NCBI RefSeq assembly: GCF_001422925.1
Contig: NZ_LMNI01000001.1
Span: 178,075 to 242,074, forward strand
DNA length: 64,000 bases
Direction of reading: 5' to 3'
Source: Microbacterium sp. Leaf288
GTDB lineage: Bacteria > Actinomycetota > Actinomycetes > Actinomycetales > Microbacteriaceae
Shown here: positions 30,759 through 38,839 of the stretch, in pieces
Numbering within the stretch: the first letter of the stretch is position 1
How the letters are laid out: each line of letters starts with the position of its first letter
The notes under the pieces: model-generated
Databases searched by the model: none
The model's input: only the letters and a program-made list of their open reading frames with translations
What the model was told of the DNA's origin: nothing
Position numbers and translations under genes: made by a program

Positions 30759-31397
30759 ATGGCCACTCCCCCCGCATCTTCGCTCGCCCCGCAGACAGGC
30801 GTTCACGCGCTCGACGCGACCGCGCTGGCCCGCGTCGCGGTGTTCGCCGCGATCATCGCCGTACTCGGACTGCCGGGCGGCTTCACGATCCTCGGCGCGG
30901 TGCCGATCACGGCGCAGACGCTGGGCGTGATGCTCGCAGGCGCCATCCTCGGCCCGTGGCTGGGCGCGCTGTCGGTCACCGTCCTGCTCGGCCTCGTCGC
31001 GGTCGGGATGCCCCTGCTCGCGGGTGGACGCGGCGGCATCGGCGTCTTCTTCGGCCCGTCCGCCGGATACCTGCTCGGGTGGGTCGCCGGGGCCATCGTG
31101 ATCGGACTCATCGTTCACGCCGGCGGCCGCAAGCCCACGACCTGGCGCACGCTGCTCGGCGTCGTGGTCGGCGGCATCCTCGTCGTGTACGCGCTCGGCA
31201 TCCCGGTGCAGAGCCTGGTGACGCGGCTGCCGCTGGCCGAGACGGCGCTGATGAGCCTGGTGTTCGTGCCCGGCGATCTGGTGAAGGCGGTGCTGGCGAC
31301 GGCAATCGTGGTGACGCTCGTGCGGGCATACCCGCGCGCGTTCCGCCGGGCGTGGACGACGAAGCCCGCCGACATCGATCCCGCACCCGTGTCGTGA
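30759..31397 (+). CDS. bioY: Biotin ECF transporter substrate-binding subunit BioY
   Basis: 212-residue S-component that binds biotin in the membrane and docks on the BioMN energy module encoded downstream. Six hydrophobic helices; signature segments VPITAQTLGVMLAGAILGPWLGALSVTVLLGLVAVGMPLLAGGRGGIGVFFGPSAGYLLGW and VFVPGDLVKAVLATAIV are typical of BioY. ATG 30759 lies 33 bp after the last BioQ operator. The stop overlaps the ligase start (GTGA). Confidence 0.96.
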   Translation: MATPPASSLAPQTGVHALDATALARVAVFAAIIAVLGLPGGFTILGAVPITAQTLGVMLAGAILGPWLGALSVTVLLGLVAVGMPLLAGGRGGIGVFFGPSAGYLLGWVAGAIVIGLIVHAGGRKPTTWRTLLGVVVGGILVVYALGIPVQSLVTRLPLAETALMSLVFVPGDLVKAVLATAIVVTLVRAYPRAFRRAWTTKPADIDPAPVS

Positions 31398-32482
31398 TCG
31401 TCCCGCTCGCCGGCGACGCGGCCGACCTGCTCGAGCGCGTGTGGGCGACGCGCGAAGCCGGCGACATCCCGCTCGTGGGCGATCCGCGCTGGCCGCGCGC
31501 CCAATGGGATGCGGTGATCGCCGCGGCTGCCGAAGCGGGCTCTCCCGACGGCATCGCCTGGGCGACGCAGACGTCGGGCAGCGCGGGTCGACCGCGGATC
31601 GTGCTGCGCACCGCCTCCTCGTGGGAGGACTCCTTCGGCGCCGTGTCGAGGCTGCTCGCCGTCGGCCTCGATGACGTGGTCGCGCTGCCGTCGCCGCCCG
31701 TGTCCTCGCTCACGATGTTCTCGGTCGCGCACGCGCTTGCCGGCGGCCCGCGTCCGCTGTTGGGCGCCGCCGTCGGCCCGGATGCCACGTGTCTGCACTG
31801 CACCCCGCAGGCGCTGCGGGTTGTGCTCGACGCCGGCGCCCCGCCGCGGCTGCGGACGGCTCTCGTCGGAGGCTCGCACCTCGACGACGCGCTGCGCGAG
31901 CGCGCCCGGGCCGCCGGCATCCGTGTCGTCGCGTATTACGGCGCCGCAGAGCTGTCGTTCGTCGCCGTCGACCACGGTGACGGGCTGCGGGCGTTCCCGG
32001 GGGTGGAGCTGCGCGTCCGCGACGGTGAGCTGTGGGTGCGGTCGTCATTCGTCGCATCAGGCTATGCGGGCGCCCCCGGTCCGCTGCGGCGCGACGGCGC
32101 GTGGGCCACGGTCGGCGACCGCGCCGAGCTCGTCGACGGACGGTTGCGGCTGCTCGGCCGCGCGGATGACGCGATCCTGAGCGCGTCGGCCACCATCGTT
32201 CCCGAGGAGGTCGAGGAGGTGCTCCGCTCTGTTCCCGGCATCCGAGACGCGATCGTGTTCGGACTTCCCCGCGAACGGGTCGGGGCGCTCGTCGCCGCGT
32301 TCGTGGAGATCGACGGCCACGCCGATGACCTGCGCGAAACGGTCACGACCCACCTGGCACCTGCTCACCGGCCACGGCAGTGGTTCGCCGGCGAACTGCC
32401 ACGCACCGCATCGGGCAAACCGGCCCGAGCGCAAGCCGTCCGCCAGGTCCTGGACGGGGAGGTGCCGCGCGTTGCCGTCTGA
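31394..32482 (+). CDS. Compact AMP-forming acyl-CoA ligase-like enzyme
   Basis: 362-residue ANL-superfamily adenylating enzyme, shorter than usual (500 or more) and closest in layout to MenE-type ligases. Motifs: phosphate loop ATQTSGSAGRPRIV near residues 55-68, AYYGAAELSFVAVD (A5), WATVGDRAEL (A7-like), LLGRADDAILSASATIVPEEVEEVL (A8) and catalytic Lys motif LPRTASGKPARAQ (A10). All core motifs are present, so it is probably active on a carboxylic acid. It sits inside the bioY-bioM-bioN operon under BioQ-type operators, with 4-bp and 11-bp overlaps, so a biotin- or pimelate-related acid is the natural guess; this is inference. Confidence 0.85.
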   Translation: MIVPLAGDAADLLERVWATREAGDIPLVGDPRWPRAQWDAVIAAAAEAGSPDGIAWATQTSGSAGRPRIVLRTASSWEDSFGAVSRLLAVGLDDVVALPSPPVSSLTMFSVAHALAGGPRPLLGAAVGPDATCLHCTPQALRVVLDAGAPPRLRTALVGGSHLDDALRERARAAGIRVVAYYGAAELSFVAVDHGDGLRAFPGVELRVRDGELWVRSSFVASGYAGAPGPLRRDGAWATVGDRAELVDGRLRLLGRADDAILSASATIVPEEVEEVLRSVPGIRDAIVFGLPRERVGALVAAFVEIDGHADDLRETVTTHLAPAHRPRQWFAGELPRTASGKPARAQAVRQVLDGEVPRVAV

Positions 32483-33596
32483 CCGCGACCCCGTCATCAT
32501 CGCCGCCCGCCGGACGCCGATCGGCACCCGCGGGCGGGCGCTCGCCGGGCTGGACGTCGGCGCGCTCGGCGCCGCCGTGATCCGCGCGACGCTGGTCGAC
32601 GCCGCGACGGCGACGGGCTCGCCCGTCACGGTGGCCGACGTCCTGCTCGGCAACTGCATGGGCCCGGGCGGCAACCCGGGGCGCGTGGCCGCCCTCGCCG
32701 CCGGCCTGGCGCCCTCGGTGCCGGGCGGCACCGTCGACCGCCAGTGCGGCAGCGGCCTCGCCGCCGTGCTGGACGCAGTGGCCGCGATCCGCGGCGGCGG
32801 CGACCGGATGCGGGTGGCCGGGGGCGTCGAGAGCCCCTCGACCGCTCCGGTGCGCAGCGTCGGGGGTGTCGCCTACGACCGGGCCCCGTTCGCACCCGCC
32901 GGCTTCCCTGACCCTGACATGACACGGGCGGCCGAGGACCTCGCGGAGCACGACGGGATCGCGCGCTCCCGGCAGGACGCGCACGCGGCCCGCAGCCACG
33001 CGCGGGCCCGGGCCGCCCGAGCCGCGGGGCGCTTCGAGGCCGAGCTGGTGCCGCTCGCGGGCCTCCGTAACGACGATGCGATCGGCGGGGCCGAACCGCT
33101 GCTGCCGCGGCTGCCTCCCCTGTTTCCCGGCGGAACGGTCACCGCGGGCACCTCGACGCGCATCGGCGATGGCGCGGCAGCCGTCGTCGTCGCCCCCGCC
33201 GGCACCGGCCCGGGACTCGCCGTGCGCGCGTCCGCCGTGGTCGGATGCGACCCCGCGCTTCCCGGCATCGGCGCGGCCCCCGGCATCCACTCCGCCCTGC
33301 AGGCAGCCGGTGCGACCGTCGCCGACGTGGAGGCGTTCGAGATCGTCGAGGCGTTCGCCGCGCAGAGCCTCGCGGTGCTGGACCGGCTCGGCGTCGCCGA
33401 CGACGATCCGCGGGTCTGCGCCGACGGCGGCGCCCTCGCGCTCGGACACCCGTGGGGCGCCAGCGGCGCCGTGGCTCTCGTGCGCCTGTTCAGCAGACTC
33501 GTGCGCACCGGCCGGCCCGCGGGCACGCTCGGGGTCGCCGCCGCGTCGGTCGGCGGCGGACTGGGGATCGCGGCAGTGGTCGAGGTGGTGCGATGA
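32472..33596 (+). CDS. Thiolase-family protein lacking two canonical active-site residues
   Basis: 374 residues with the thiolase fold. The acyl-accepting Cys is present in TVDRQCGSGLAAV (about residue 92), and GGALALGHPWGASGA retains the catalytic His. Two other hallmarks are changed: the usual NEAFA reads VEAFA, and the C-terminal Cys-x-Gly-Gly-Gly block reads ASVGGGLG, so the base Cys appears to be replaced. The enzyme may therefore not be a standard acetyl-CoA acetyltransferase. The start is TTG 32472, inside the ligase gene; the stop overlaps bioM (ATGA). Co-transcription with biotin uptake genes suggests a role with biotin precursors or vitamers. Confidence 0.85.
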   Translation: MPSDRDPVIIAARRTPIGTRGRALAGLDVGALGAAVIRATLVDAATATGSPVTVADVLLGNCMGPGGNPGRVAALAAGLAPSVPGGTVDRQCGSGLAAVLDAVAAIRGGGDRMRVAGGVESPSTAPVRSVGGVAYDRAPFAPAGFPDPDMTRAAEDLAEHDGIARSRQDAHAARSHARARAARAAGRFEAELVPLAGLRNDDAIGGAEPLLPRLPPLFPGGTVTAGTSTRIGDGAAAVVVAPAGTGPGLAVRASAVVGCDPALPGIGAAPGIHSALQAAGATVADVEAFEIVEAFAAQSLAVLDRLGVADDDPRVCADGGALALGHPWGASGAVALVRLFSRLVRTGRPAGTLGVAAASVGGGLGIAAVVEVVR

Positions 33597-34276
33597 CGAT
33601 CCGGCTGGACTCCGTGAGCCTCCGGCTCGGCGACACGGATGTGCTCAGCGACGTGTCGCTCGACCTCGACGCGCGCACCGTGGCGGTCATCGGCGAGAAC
33701 GGGTCGGGCAAGTCGACGTTCGCCCGGCTGATGGGTGGCCTGGTGCGTCCGAGCGGCGGCTCGTTGAGCATCCTCGGCCTCGACACCGCCCGCCACGCGG
33801 CAGAGCTCCGCCGACGCACCGCGCTCGTGTTCAGCAATCCCGACGCGCAGATCGTCATGCCGACCGTCGCTGAGGACGTCGCGTTCTCGCTCCGCGCCGA
33901 ACGGATGCCGCCGGCCGAGGTCCGCGCGCGGGTCGAGGTGGCCCTCGAGAGGTTCGGCCTCACGTCGCTCGCCGAGCGGTCCGCTCATGACCTCTCCGGA
34001 GGACAGAAGCAGCTGCTCGCCCTGTGCGGCGCGTTCGTCCGGCGACCGGACCTCGTGATCGCCGACGAACCGACCGCCTACCTCGACGCCCGCAACGCGC
34101 GGCTCATCGCCGACCATCTGTTCGCCGACGCCGGCCACCGGCTGATCCTGGTGACCCACGACCTGAACCTCGCCCAGCGCTGCGAGACGGCCGTGCTGTT
34201 CGCCGGGGGCCGGGTCGCGGTGGTCGGCGAGCCCGCCGCGGTCGTCGCCGAGTATGAAGTGCTCCTGCGATGCTGA
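33593..34276 (+). CDS. bioM: Biotin ECF transporter ATPase BioM
   Basis: 227-residue ECF-type ATPase of the BioMNY transporter. Walker A IGENGSGKSTFARLMGGL near residues 34-51, Q-loop region LVFSNPDAQIVMPTVAEDVAFSL (the ECF-type NPDxQ motif), signature HDLSGGQKQLLALCGAFV, Walker B DLVIADEPTAYLD and switch ILVTHDLNLAQRC. It overlaps the thiolase gene by 4 bp and bioN by 7 bp. Confidence 0.95.
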   Translation: MTIRLDSVSLRLGDTDVLSDVSLDLDARTVAVIGENGSGKSTFARLMGGLVRPSGGSLSILGLDTARHAAELRRRTALVFSNPDAQIVMPTVAEDVAFSLRAERMPPAEVRARVEVALERFGLTSLAERSAHDLSGGQKQLLALCGAFVRRPDLVIADEPTAYLDARNARLIADHLFADAGHRLILVTHDLNLAQRCETAVLFAGGRVAVVGEPAAVVAEYEVLLRC

Positions 34277-34881
34277 CGCTCTACCGCCCCGGCGACGGCT
34301 GGCTGCACCGGATGCCGGCCGGCCCGAAGACGCTGCTGCTGCTCGCCGTCACACTCGGAGTGCTCCTGTTGCCCACCGCGTGGTGGACGGCCGCCGCGGC
34401 GGCGGCGATCAGCGTCGGCGCGTACGCGGTGGCAGGGCTCGGCGACGGCCTCTGCGGGATGCGGGAGCTCGGCCGTCAGCTGTTCGCGCTGCGCTGGATC
34501 GTCCTGATCACCGTCGCCGGGCAACTGCTCTTCGTCGGCCCGGAACCGGCGGCCGCCAACACCGCTCGGGTGACGGCATCCCTCGTTCTCGCGGGGCTCC
34601 TCGTCCTCACCACCCGCGTCAGCGAGCTTCTCGACGCGTTCGAACGCGGTCTGCGCCCACTGCGACGCATCGGCGTCGACTCCGAGCGTGCTGCGCTCCT
34701 GCTCACGGTGACGCTCGGCACCATCCCCGTACTCGCCCGGCTCGCCGGCGAGGTCCGCGACGCCCAACGAGCCCGTGGCGCCCGCGCGACCCTGCGCACC
34801 TTCGTCGTCCCGTTCCTCGTCGTCTCGCTCAAGCACGCCGATCAGCTCGGCGACGCCCTCGCCGCGCGGGGGCTGCGATGA
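34270..34881 (+). CDS. bioN: Biotin ECF transporter transmembrane subunit BioN
   Basis: 203-residue T-component linking BioM to BioY. Four to five hydrophobic helices follow MLTLYRPGDGWLHRMPAGPKTLLLLAVTL. The two Ala-Arg-Gly coupling motifs are visible near the C-terminus (DAQRARGARATL and DALAARGLR). The start overlaps bioM by 7 bp and the stop overlaps the CHY zinc-finger gene by 4 bp. Confidence 0.94.
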   Translation: MLTLYRPGDGWLHRMPAGPKTLLLLAVTLGVLLLPTAWWTAAAAAAISVGAYAVAGLGDGLCGMRELGRQLFALRWIVLITVAGQLLFVGPEPAAANTARVTASLVLAGLLVLTTRVSELLDAFERGLRPLRRIGVDSERAALLLTVTLGTIPVLARLAGEVRDAQRARGARATLRTFVVPFLVVSLKHADQLGDALAARGLR

Positions 34882-35204
34882 GGCAGGAGCGCCCCCGCGT
34901 CCTCGGGCCGGTGGTGGATGCCGAGACCCGCTGCATCCACTACTCCACACCCCTGGACGTCATCGCGATCAGGTTCCGGTGCTGCGGCGAGTTCTACCCC
35001 TGCCACATCTGTCACGCGGAGTCCGTCGACCATCCGGCCGAGCAATGGTCCGCCGATGAGCGCGCCGACCGCGCTGTACTGTGCGGGCCGTGCGGGTACC
35101 GGCTGACGATCACGGAGTACGCCCGCGCCGAAGCGTGCCCGGCCTGCGCGGCGCCGTTCAACCCCGGATGCAAACTGCACTGGGAACTGTACTTCCAGGT
35201 CTGA
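34878..35204 (+). CDS. CHY-type zinc finger protein
   Basis: 108 residues. The protein opens VLGPVVDAETRCIHYSTPLDVIAIRFRCCGEFYPCHICHAE, with the Cys-His-Tyr that names the family. It contains paired zinc-binding clusters: CCxxxxPCHxCH, LCGPCGYRLT, CPACAAPFNPGC, and a late His (LHWELYF). Length and Cys spacing match small bacterial CHY-finger proteins, which usually have no known role. It is the last gene of the bioY operon (ATGA overlap with bioN); whether it takes part in biotin uptake is unclear. Immediately downstream lies the broken DUF262 gene. Confidence 0.9.
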   Translation: MRQERPRVLGPVVDAETRCIHYSTPLDVIAIRFRCCGEFYPCHICHAESVDHPAEQWSADERADRAVLCGPCGYRLTITEYARAEACPACAAPFNPGCKLHWELYFQV

Positions 35205-35205
35205 C

Positions 35206-35487
35206 CCGAACACTCCCTCTCAGGACGAGACCATCGAAACCGCGGGGTTCCAGCGTGGATTCGTCTGGACGCGGAAGCAGATGGATCGATTTGTCGAGTC
35301 CCTCCTGCTGGGCTTTCCGATCCCGGGTCTTTTCCTCGTCCGACAGCAAGACAAGCGATACCTAGTGCTGGATGGGCAGCAACGTCTTAAGACTCTTCAG
35401 GCCTTCCACAAAGGCGTCCATCAAGGCAAGGTTTTCTCGCTCGCCAACGTGATGCTGCTGGTGTCTCGGAGGCTGTCACCGCGTTGA
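35206..35487 (+). pseudogene. Truncated DUF262 (GmrSD N-terminal-like) gene
   Basis: The open frame reads ETIETAGFQRGFVWTRKQMDRFVESLLLGFPIPGLFLVRQQDKRYLVLDGQQRLKTLQAFHKG. This is the core of a DUF262/ParB-like nuclease domain with the conserved FQRxFVW, GFPIPxxFL and LDGQQRL motifs. It has no plausible start upstream (the frame begins at the stop of the CHY gene) and ends after about 90 codons, while intact DUF262 proteins run 350-600 residues. G+C is visibly lower than in the bio operon. It looks like the internal scrap of a laterally acquired defence-type gene. Confidence 0.75.
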
Positions 35488-35591
35488 GCGCGAACGAGAA
35501 GTTTGACGCGGCCACGTCGCGCGCAACCGCCGACGAGGCGGTCGTGAAGGCGCGAGTAGGCATTGCCGCCGAGACCTTCGGCAACAGCTGA
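35484..35591 (+). other. Short frame with coding-like composition after the DUF262 scrap
   Basis: From TTG 35484, overlapping the DUF262 stop, 35 codons read SANEKFDAATSRATADEAVVKARVGIAAETFGNS and stop. The even use of polar residues suggests a remnant of a coding region, perhaps the original N-terminus or partner of the HEPN gene that follows in another frame. No family can be named. Confidence 0.35.
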
Positions 35592-35595
35592 TGGC

Positions 35596-36093
35596 GTGGC
35601 CGGTGCCTGGCCGTCGCACGCACTCTCCTCGTCGCGCGCTGGCCTCGCCGAACTTCGCAAAGAAGTTGACTCATTGGACTCCGACACATCGCCGGAGACC
35701 GACCAGGCGATGGCGCGATTCTTGGTCTTGAGGGCGTGCGGTCACGTCGAGTTCACCTTCGACGAGTCGTTCTGCGCATTCGCAGAGAGCAAATCCAGCC
35801 CTTCCGTTGCGTCGTACGTGCGGACGCAGTTCTTCCGCGGGGCTAACCCCTCCGCGGCACGAATAGGCGAGACTCTCCGCAAGCTCGATCCGTCACGCGC
35901 CGATAAGTTCGAGGACTTCATCAATGAGGACGATCAGAGGCTCAAGCGTGAGCTGGACTTCATGGTGAACCGTCGAAACAAGATTGCGCACGGGCAAAGC
36001 GAGACGGTTCGGCGGAGGAAAGCGTTGGATCTTGCCGATGTATCCGCGGAAATCGCGGACTGGGTAGTGACGTCACTCGATCCGCGAACGTAG
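35596..36093 (+). CDS. HEPN-domain protein (RiboL-PSP-HEPN-like)
   Basis: About 165 residues. A helical bundle with ETDQAMARFLVLRACGHVEFTFDESFCAFAESKS near the N-terminus and the Rx4H-type motif NRRNKIAHGQSE near residue 130, the RNA-binding or RNase signature of HEPN proteins. The late helix (DLADVSAEIADWVVTSL) fits the same fold. In many genomes such proteins are encoded beside DUF262 genes, as here. The start is uncertain: GTG 35596 and TTG 35563 are possible, neither with a good ribosome site. The N-terminus may have been damaged with the upstream gene. Lower G+C than neighbours suggests transfer. Confidence 0.65.
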   Translation: MAGAWPSHALSSSRAGLAELRKEVDSLDSDTSPETDQAMARFLVLRACGHVEFTFDESFCAFAESKSSPSVASYVRTQFFRGANPSAARIGETLRKLDPSRADKFEDFINEDDQRLKRELDFMVNRRNKIAHGQSETVRRRKALDLADVSAEIADWVVTSLDPRT

Positions 36094-36340
36094 CCCCGAC
36101 CCGCTTCGCGCTCCCCCTCAAGCGAATCCACGACCGCCTCTCGTTTGACCTGCTCGTCGTAGCCGTGGACGGTCGCGTATTGAGTCAGCCAGATTCTCCG
36201 AGCACTAAGCCGGAAGTCCCGCGCACTTAGTCTGTGCGGCGGCCTGCGCCAGCGGAGGTCAAGCCCCGATGGGAGGGCTCGGCTCGCCCGCAGGCCGGTC
36301 CCTCAGCGGGCTGCTCAGGCTTGCGGCGCCGCAGGACTGC
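36094..36340. other. Intergenic stretch in the low-GC patch
   Basis: About 250 bp. Contains GCGCACTTAGTCTGTGCGG-like and GGCGGCCTGCGCC strings but no clear gene or RNA. A minus-strand frame (about 36095-36215) reads RIWLTQYATVHGYDEQVKREAVVDSLEGERE without start or recognised family; it could be another scrap. Confidence 0.35.
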
Positions 36341-36895
36341 TTAGGTTATCGGACGCGGGTTGGTGCGCGCGGCCTTGATCGCATCCTTGACGTGTTCGAC
36401 GCCCAGATCGATCGGAACCGTGTTCGTGTCGATCAGCACGTCCGGGTCGATACGCGTCACCTCATGCGCCCATCGCTCGTACACGCCACTGAGGAACTCT
36501 CGCTCCTTTGAGATCCCCCGCGTTGGATCTGCCTTGGCGCGATCGAATGCCACCTCGAAAGGAGTGGTGGTGACGACGGTGACGGTTGCTGCACCCTCCG
36601 GAACTTGGCGCAGGAGCTTGAGCACTTCGTCTTGCGTCCCCGAACCTTCGGCGACGACGCATGTGAGGCTCGTCCTCGCCCACATTCCGGTGACGGACTC
36701 GAAGATCTGGTGTGCGGCATCCCAGCCAGCAAGGGTGGGCAGCGCCATGGCGGCAATCTGATCGAGTTCGACGAGAGCGACCATCTCGCCACCTTTGCGC
36801 AACTCGGCCGCGAGCGCTGCCGCGAGTGTGCTCTTCCCGGATGCCTGAGGCCCAGCGATCAGGACGACGGCAAGTGGGAGTTCTGCGGAGGCCAT
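36341..36895 (-). CDS. AAA/zeta-toxin-like P-loop kinase
   Basis: 184 residues. Walker A VVLIAGPQASGKSTLAAALAAEL at residues 10-32 and an acidic substrate region VALVELDQIAAM. TVVTTTPFEVAFDRAKADPTRG and the terminal VLIDTNTVPIDLGVEHVKDAI resemble small-molecule kinases of the AAA_33/zeta type. No partner antitoxin is evident, so a stand-alone kinase is more likely than a toxin. Start ATG 36895. Phosphate acceptor unknown. Confidence 0.8.
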   Translation of the reverse strand: MASAELPLAVVLIAGPQASGKSTLAAALAAELRKGGEMVALVELDQIAAMALPTLAGWDAAHQIFESVTGMWARTSLTCVVAEGSGTQDEVLKLLRQVPEGAATVTVVTTTPFEVAFDRAKADPTRGISKEREFLSGVYERWAHEVTRIDPDVLIDTNTVPIDLGVEHVKDAIKAARTNPRPIT

Positions 36896-37078
36896 CAGTC
36901 CAACCTGCCCGAACTGCTCGTTGAAAGCGACCGACCGCCGGCGGGTCCTTCTGCGAGCGTTTGGGACGGCCGCACCTCGTTAGGTGCTCGTAGAGTCGGG
37001 GCAAGTTGGGGATGTCGTGGGGGACTGTCGTCCGTGTGCGCCGGCCGTCGCCGCGACCGTTGAACGTACTATCAGCAG

Positions 37079-37822
37079 ATGGATGACGAGGACGTCTCGG
37101 AGCTGGTCGACGGCGCCGCCCCAGCGCCGGTGAGGATCGCTCGCCTGTGGTGGGTGGTCTCGGCGGCTGCCGCGCTGCTGCTTGTCGTCCTGCTTGGCGC
37201 GGTGATCTTCTATCGCCAGGCGGACAAGCCGTTCGGTTTCGAGGTGGAGTGGATGGGAGAACTGGTCGAGGCTCGCGCGCCGGTGTTCACGGTCCCCGCG
37301 CTCGCCTTGAACTGGATCGGCGGGGGCATCAGCGGGGTCGCGATTGTTCCGCTCGTCATCATCACCGGCTTGCTCATCTGGCGAAGGCCGTGGGCGGCGC
37401 TCTATTTCGTCTGCGCCGCGATCGCGAGCGCGCTGGTGGTCCTGGTCATAAAGAACCTCGTGGGGCGTCCGCGTCCGACGGATATCCTCGTCGCGGCCGA
37501 CGTCGGTTCGTTCCCGTCCGGCCACAGCGCGAACGCAGCGCTCATCGCCACGACGCTGGGAATCATCTTCTGGCGCACGTGGGTATGGATCGTGGGAGCC
37601 GCATACACACTGCTGATGATGTTGAGCCGCACCTACCTCGGAGCGCATTGGATATCCGACACCATAGGTGGGATGCTCGTCGGAGTCGGTCTTGCAGTGA
37701 TCATCTGGGCCCCGTTTGCGTTTGTGCTCTACCGCGAGCGCCGCAAACCACATCCGCCGATTTGGGTGAAGGTCGTAACCCCCACAGCGGGGATCGATCA
37801 GTCCGGAGAAAGCTCACACTGA
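37079..37822 (+). CDS. PAP2-family membrane phosphatase
   Basis: 247 residues with six hydrophobic helices and the complete lipid-phosphatase triad: KNLVGRPRP (KX6RP), FPSGHSAN (PSGH) and SRTYLGAHWISD (SRX5HX3D). It probably acts on phosphatidic acid, phosphatidylglycerol phosphate or undecaprenyl diphosphate at the outer face. A cytoplasmic acidic N-terminus (MDDEDVSELVDGAA) precedes the first helix. Start ATG 37079. Single gene. Confidence 0.92.
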   Translation: MDDEDVSELVDGAAPAPVRIARLWWVVSAAAALLLVVLLGAVIFYRQADKPFGFEVEWMGELVEARAPVFTVPALALNWIGGGISGVAIVPLVIITGLLIWRRPWAALYFVCAAIASALVVLVIKNLVGRPRPTDILVAADVGSFPSGHSANAALIATTLGIIFWRTWVWIVGAAYTLLMMLSRTYLGAHWISDTIGGMLVGVGLAVIIWAPFAFVLYRERRKPHPPIWVKVVTPTAGIDQSGESSH

Positions 37823-38104
37823 CCCGCCGTCCTGGGCACGCGGGGAGCGTATGTGCCTGGGGACCGAGGTCGAACCACTGTGATCGAATCATGCCGCCGG
37901 GGTGCCGGTCACACTGGACGCGGCTGCTGAATCGCAGCGTGCCTCTGCTCCGCTCAAGCTGACCCCCGCAGGTCGCATTCCGGCAGCGCGGCGGGCAGCC
38001 GGCGTCACCATGCACCCCAGGCCAGCGCGCAGGGCTCTCGACCCCCGCTCATTGGCCGGTCGCTGACCGTTCGCGGCGAGGGCGCGCGAGCAGGCCCGGC
38101 GTGG
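37823..38104. other. Intergenic stretch, nothing recognised
   Basis: About 280 bp between convergent phosphatase and acetyltransferase genes. No RNA gene, strong hairpin or family-like translation seen on either strand. Confidence 0.4.
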
Positions 38105-38617
38105 CTACAGGGTGTTCGTTGAGATTTCGGGCTTCTCCATGCACACGAGGCGCGGACGTCTGTCCCACGTGGGCACAGCCACGAACCCTCGGCTGCGGTA
38201 AAGACCGATCGCATCGTCTCGCCAATCCCAGACAGTCAGTCGCATCGGAAGACTGTTCGCGCTGTAGCATGCCGCATCGAGTAGCGCGGATCCCACACGC
38301 TGCCCGCGAGCGCGTGGATCGACCCAGAGCCGCTTGATCTCGACGCCATCGCGCACCTGCTGCACCACGACTACTCCGACCGTCGCGCCGTCCAGCTCGG
38401 CGAGGAGTACCCGCGCGTTCTCGTATGCGCGCGCAGGATCCTCGACTTCCGCGACGTAGCGCCGGGGCAGGTCTGCATCGGTGAACTGAGCGGCGATCTC
38501 GTGTGCCTTCTCCTGCTCGGTCTGCAGGAGGTACGCCCTCACAAGGCGCCCGACCACAATCGCGTCGACGCCGGCCAGATCCGCACTCCGAACATGCACG
38601 TTCGGCCCAGTCCCCAT
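38105..38617 (-). CDS. GNAT-family N-acetyltransferase
   Basis: 170-residue acetyl-CoA-dependent acyltransferase. Motif A is IKRLWVDPRARGQRVGSALLDAAC (pyrophosphate-binding RxxGxG/A), preceded by the strand LLAELDGATVGVVVVQQV. Motif B includes MRLTVWDWRDDAIGLYRSRGFVAV. The substrate is unknown. Start ATG 38617. The C-terminus ends PEISTNTL. Confidence 0.88.
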   Translation of the reverse strand: MGTGPNVHVRSADLAGVDAIVVGRLVRAYLLQTEQEKAHEIAAQFTDADLPRRYVAEVEDPARAYENARVLLAELDGATVGVVVVQQVRDGVEIKRLWVDPRARGQRVGSALLDAACYSANSLPMRLTVWDWRDDAIGLYRSRGFVAVPTWDRRPRLVCMEKPEISTNTL

Positions 38618-38767
38618 CGCCCCATCCTCCCACCGTACGAGGCCGCCCCGATGCGGGTCGATCTGCGCACGCGAGCCGGTCCTCCAGCGCGCGGGCGCCT
38701 GAGGACTCGGCCCGTCGCGTGGGGACGCGCGGCGGTGGTGCGCGTTTACCCAGCCCCGCGAAGGGAC

Positions 38768-38800
38768 CCGCGTGGCCGCCCTATTCGCGCGGCCACGCGG
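38768..38800 (-). terminator. Hairpin downstream of the RND permease gene
   Basis: CCGCGTGGCCGC / GCGGCCACGCGG, a perfect 12-bp stem with a 9-nt loop (38780-38788), about 40 bp beyond the stop codon. Probably terminates the RND transcript. Confidence 0.7.
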
Positions 38801-38839
38801 AGAGTCCCGTCGGCAATCTGGCTAGGACACCGACCTGTG

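Noticed and set aside
36341..36895. Zeta toxin of a toxin-antitoxin pair
   Set aside because: The P-loop kinase has no small antitoxin gene adjacent and its motifs fit general AAA_33-type kinases equally well.
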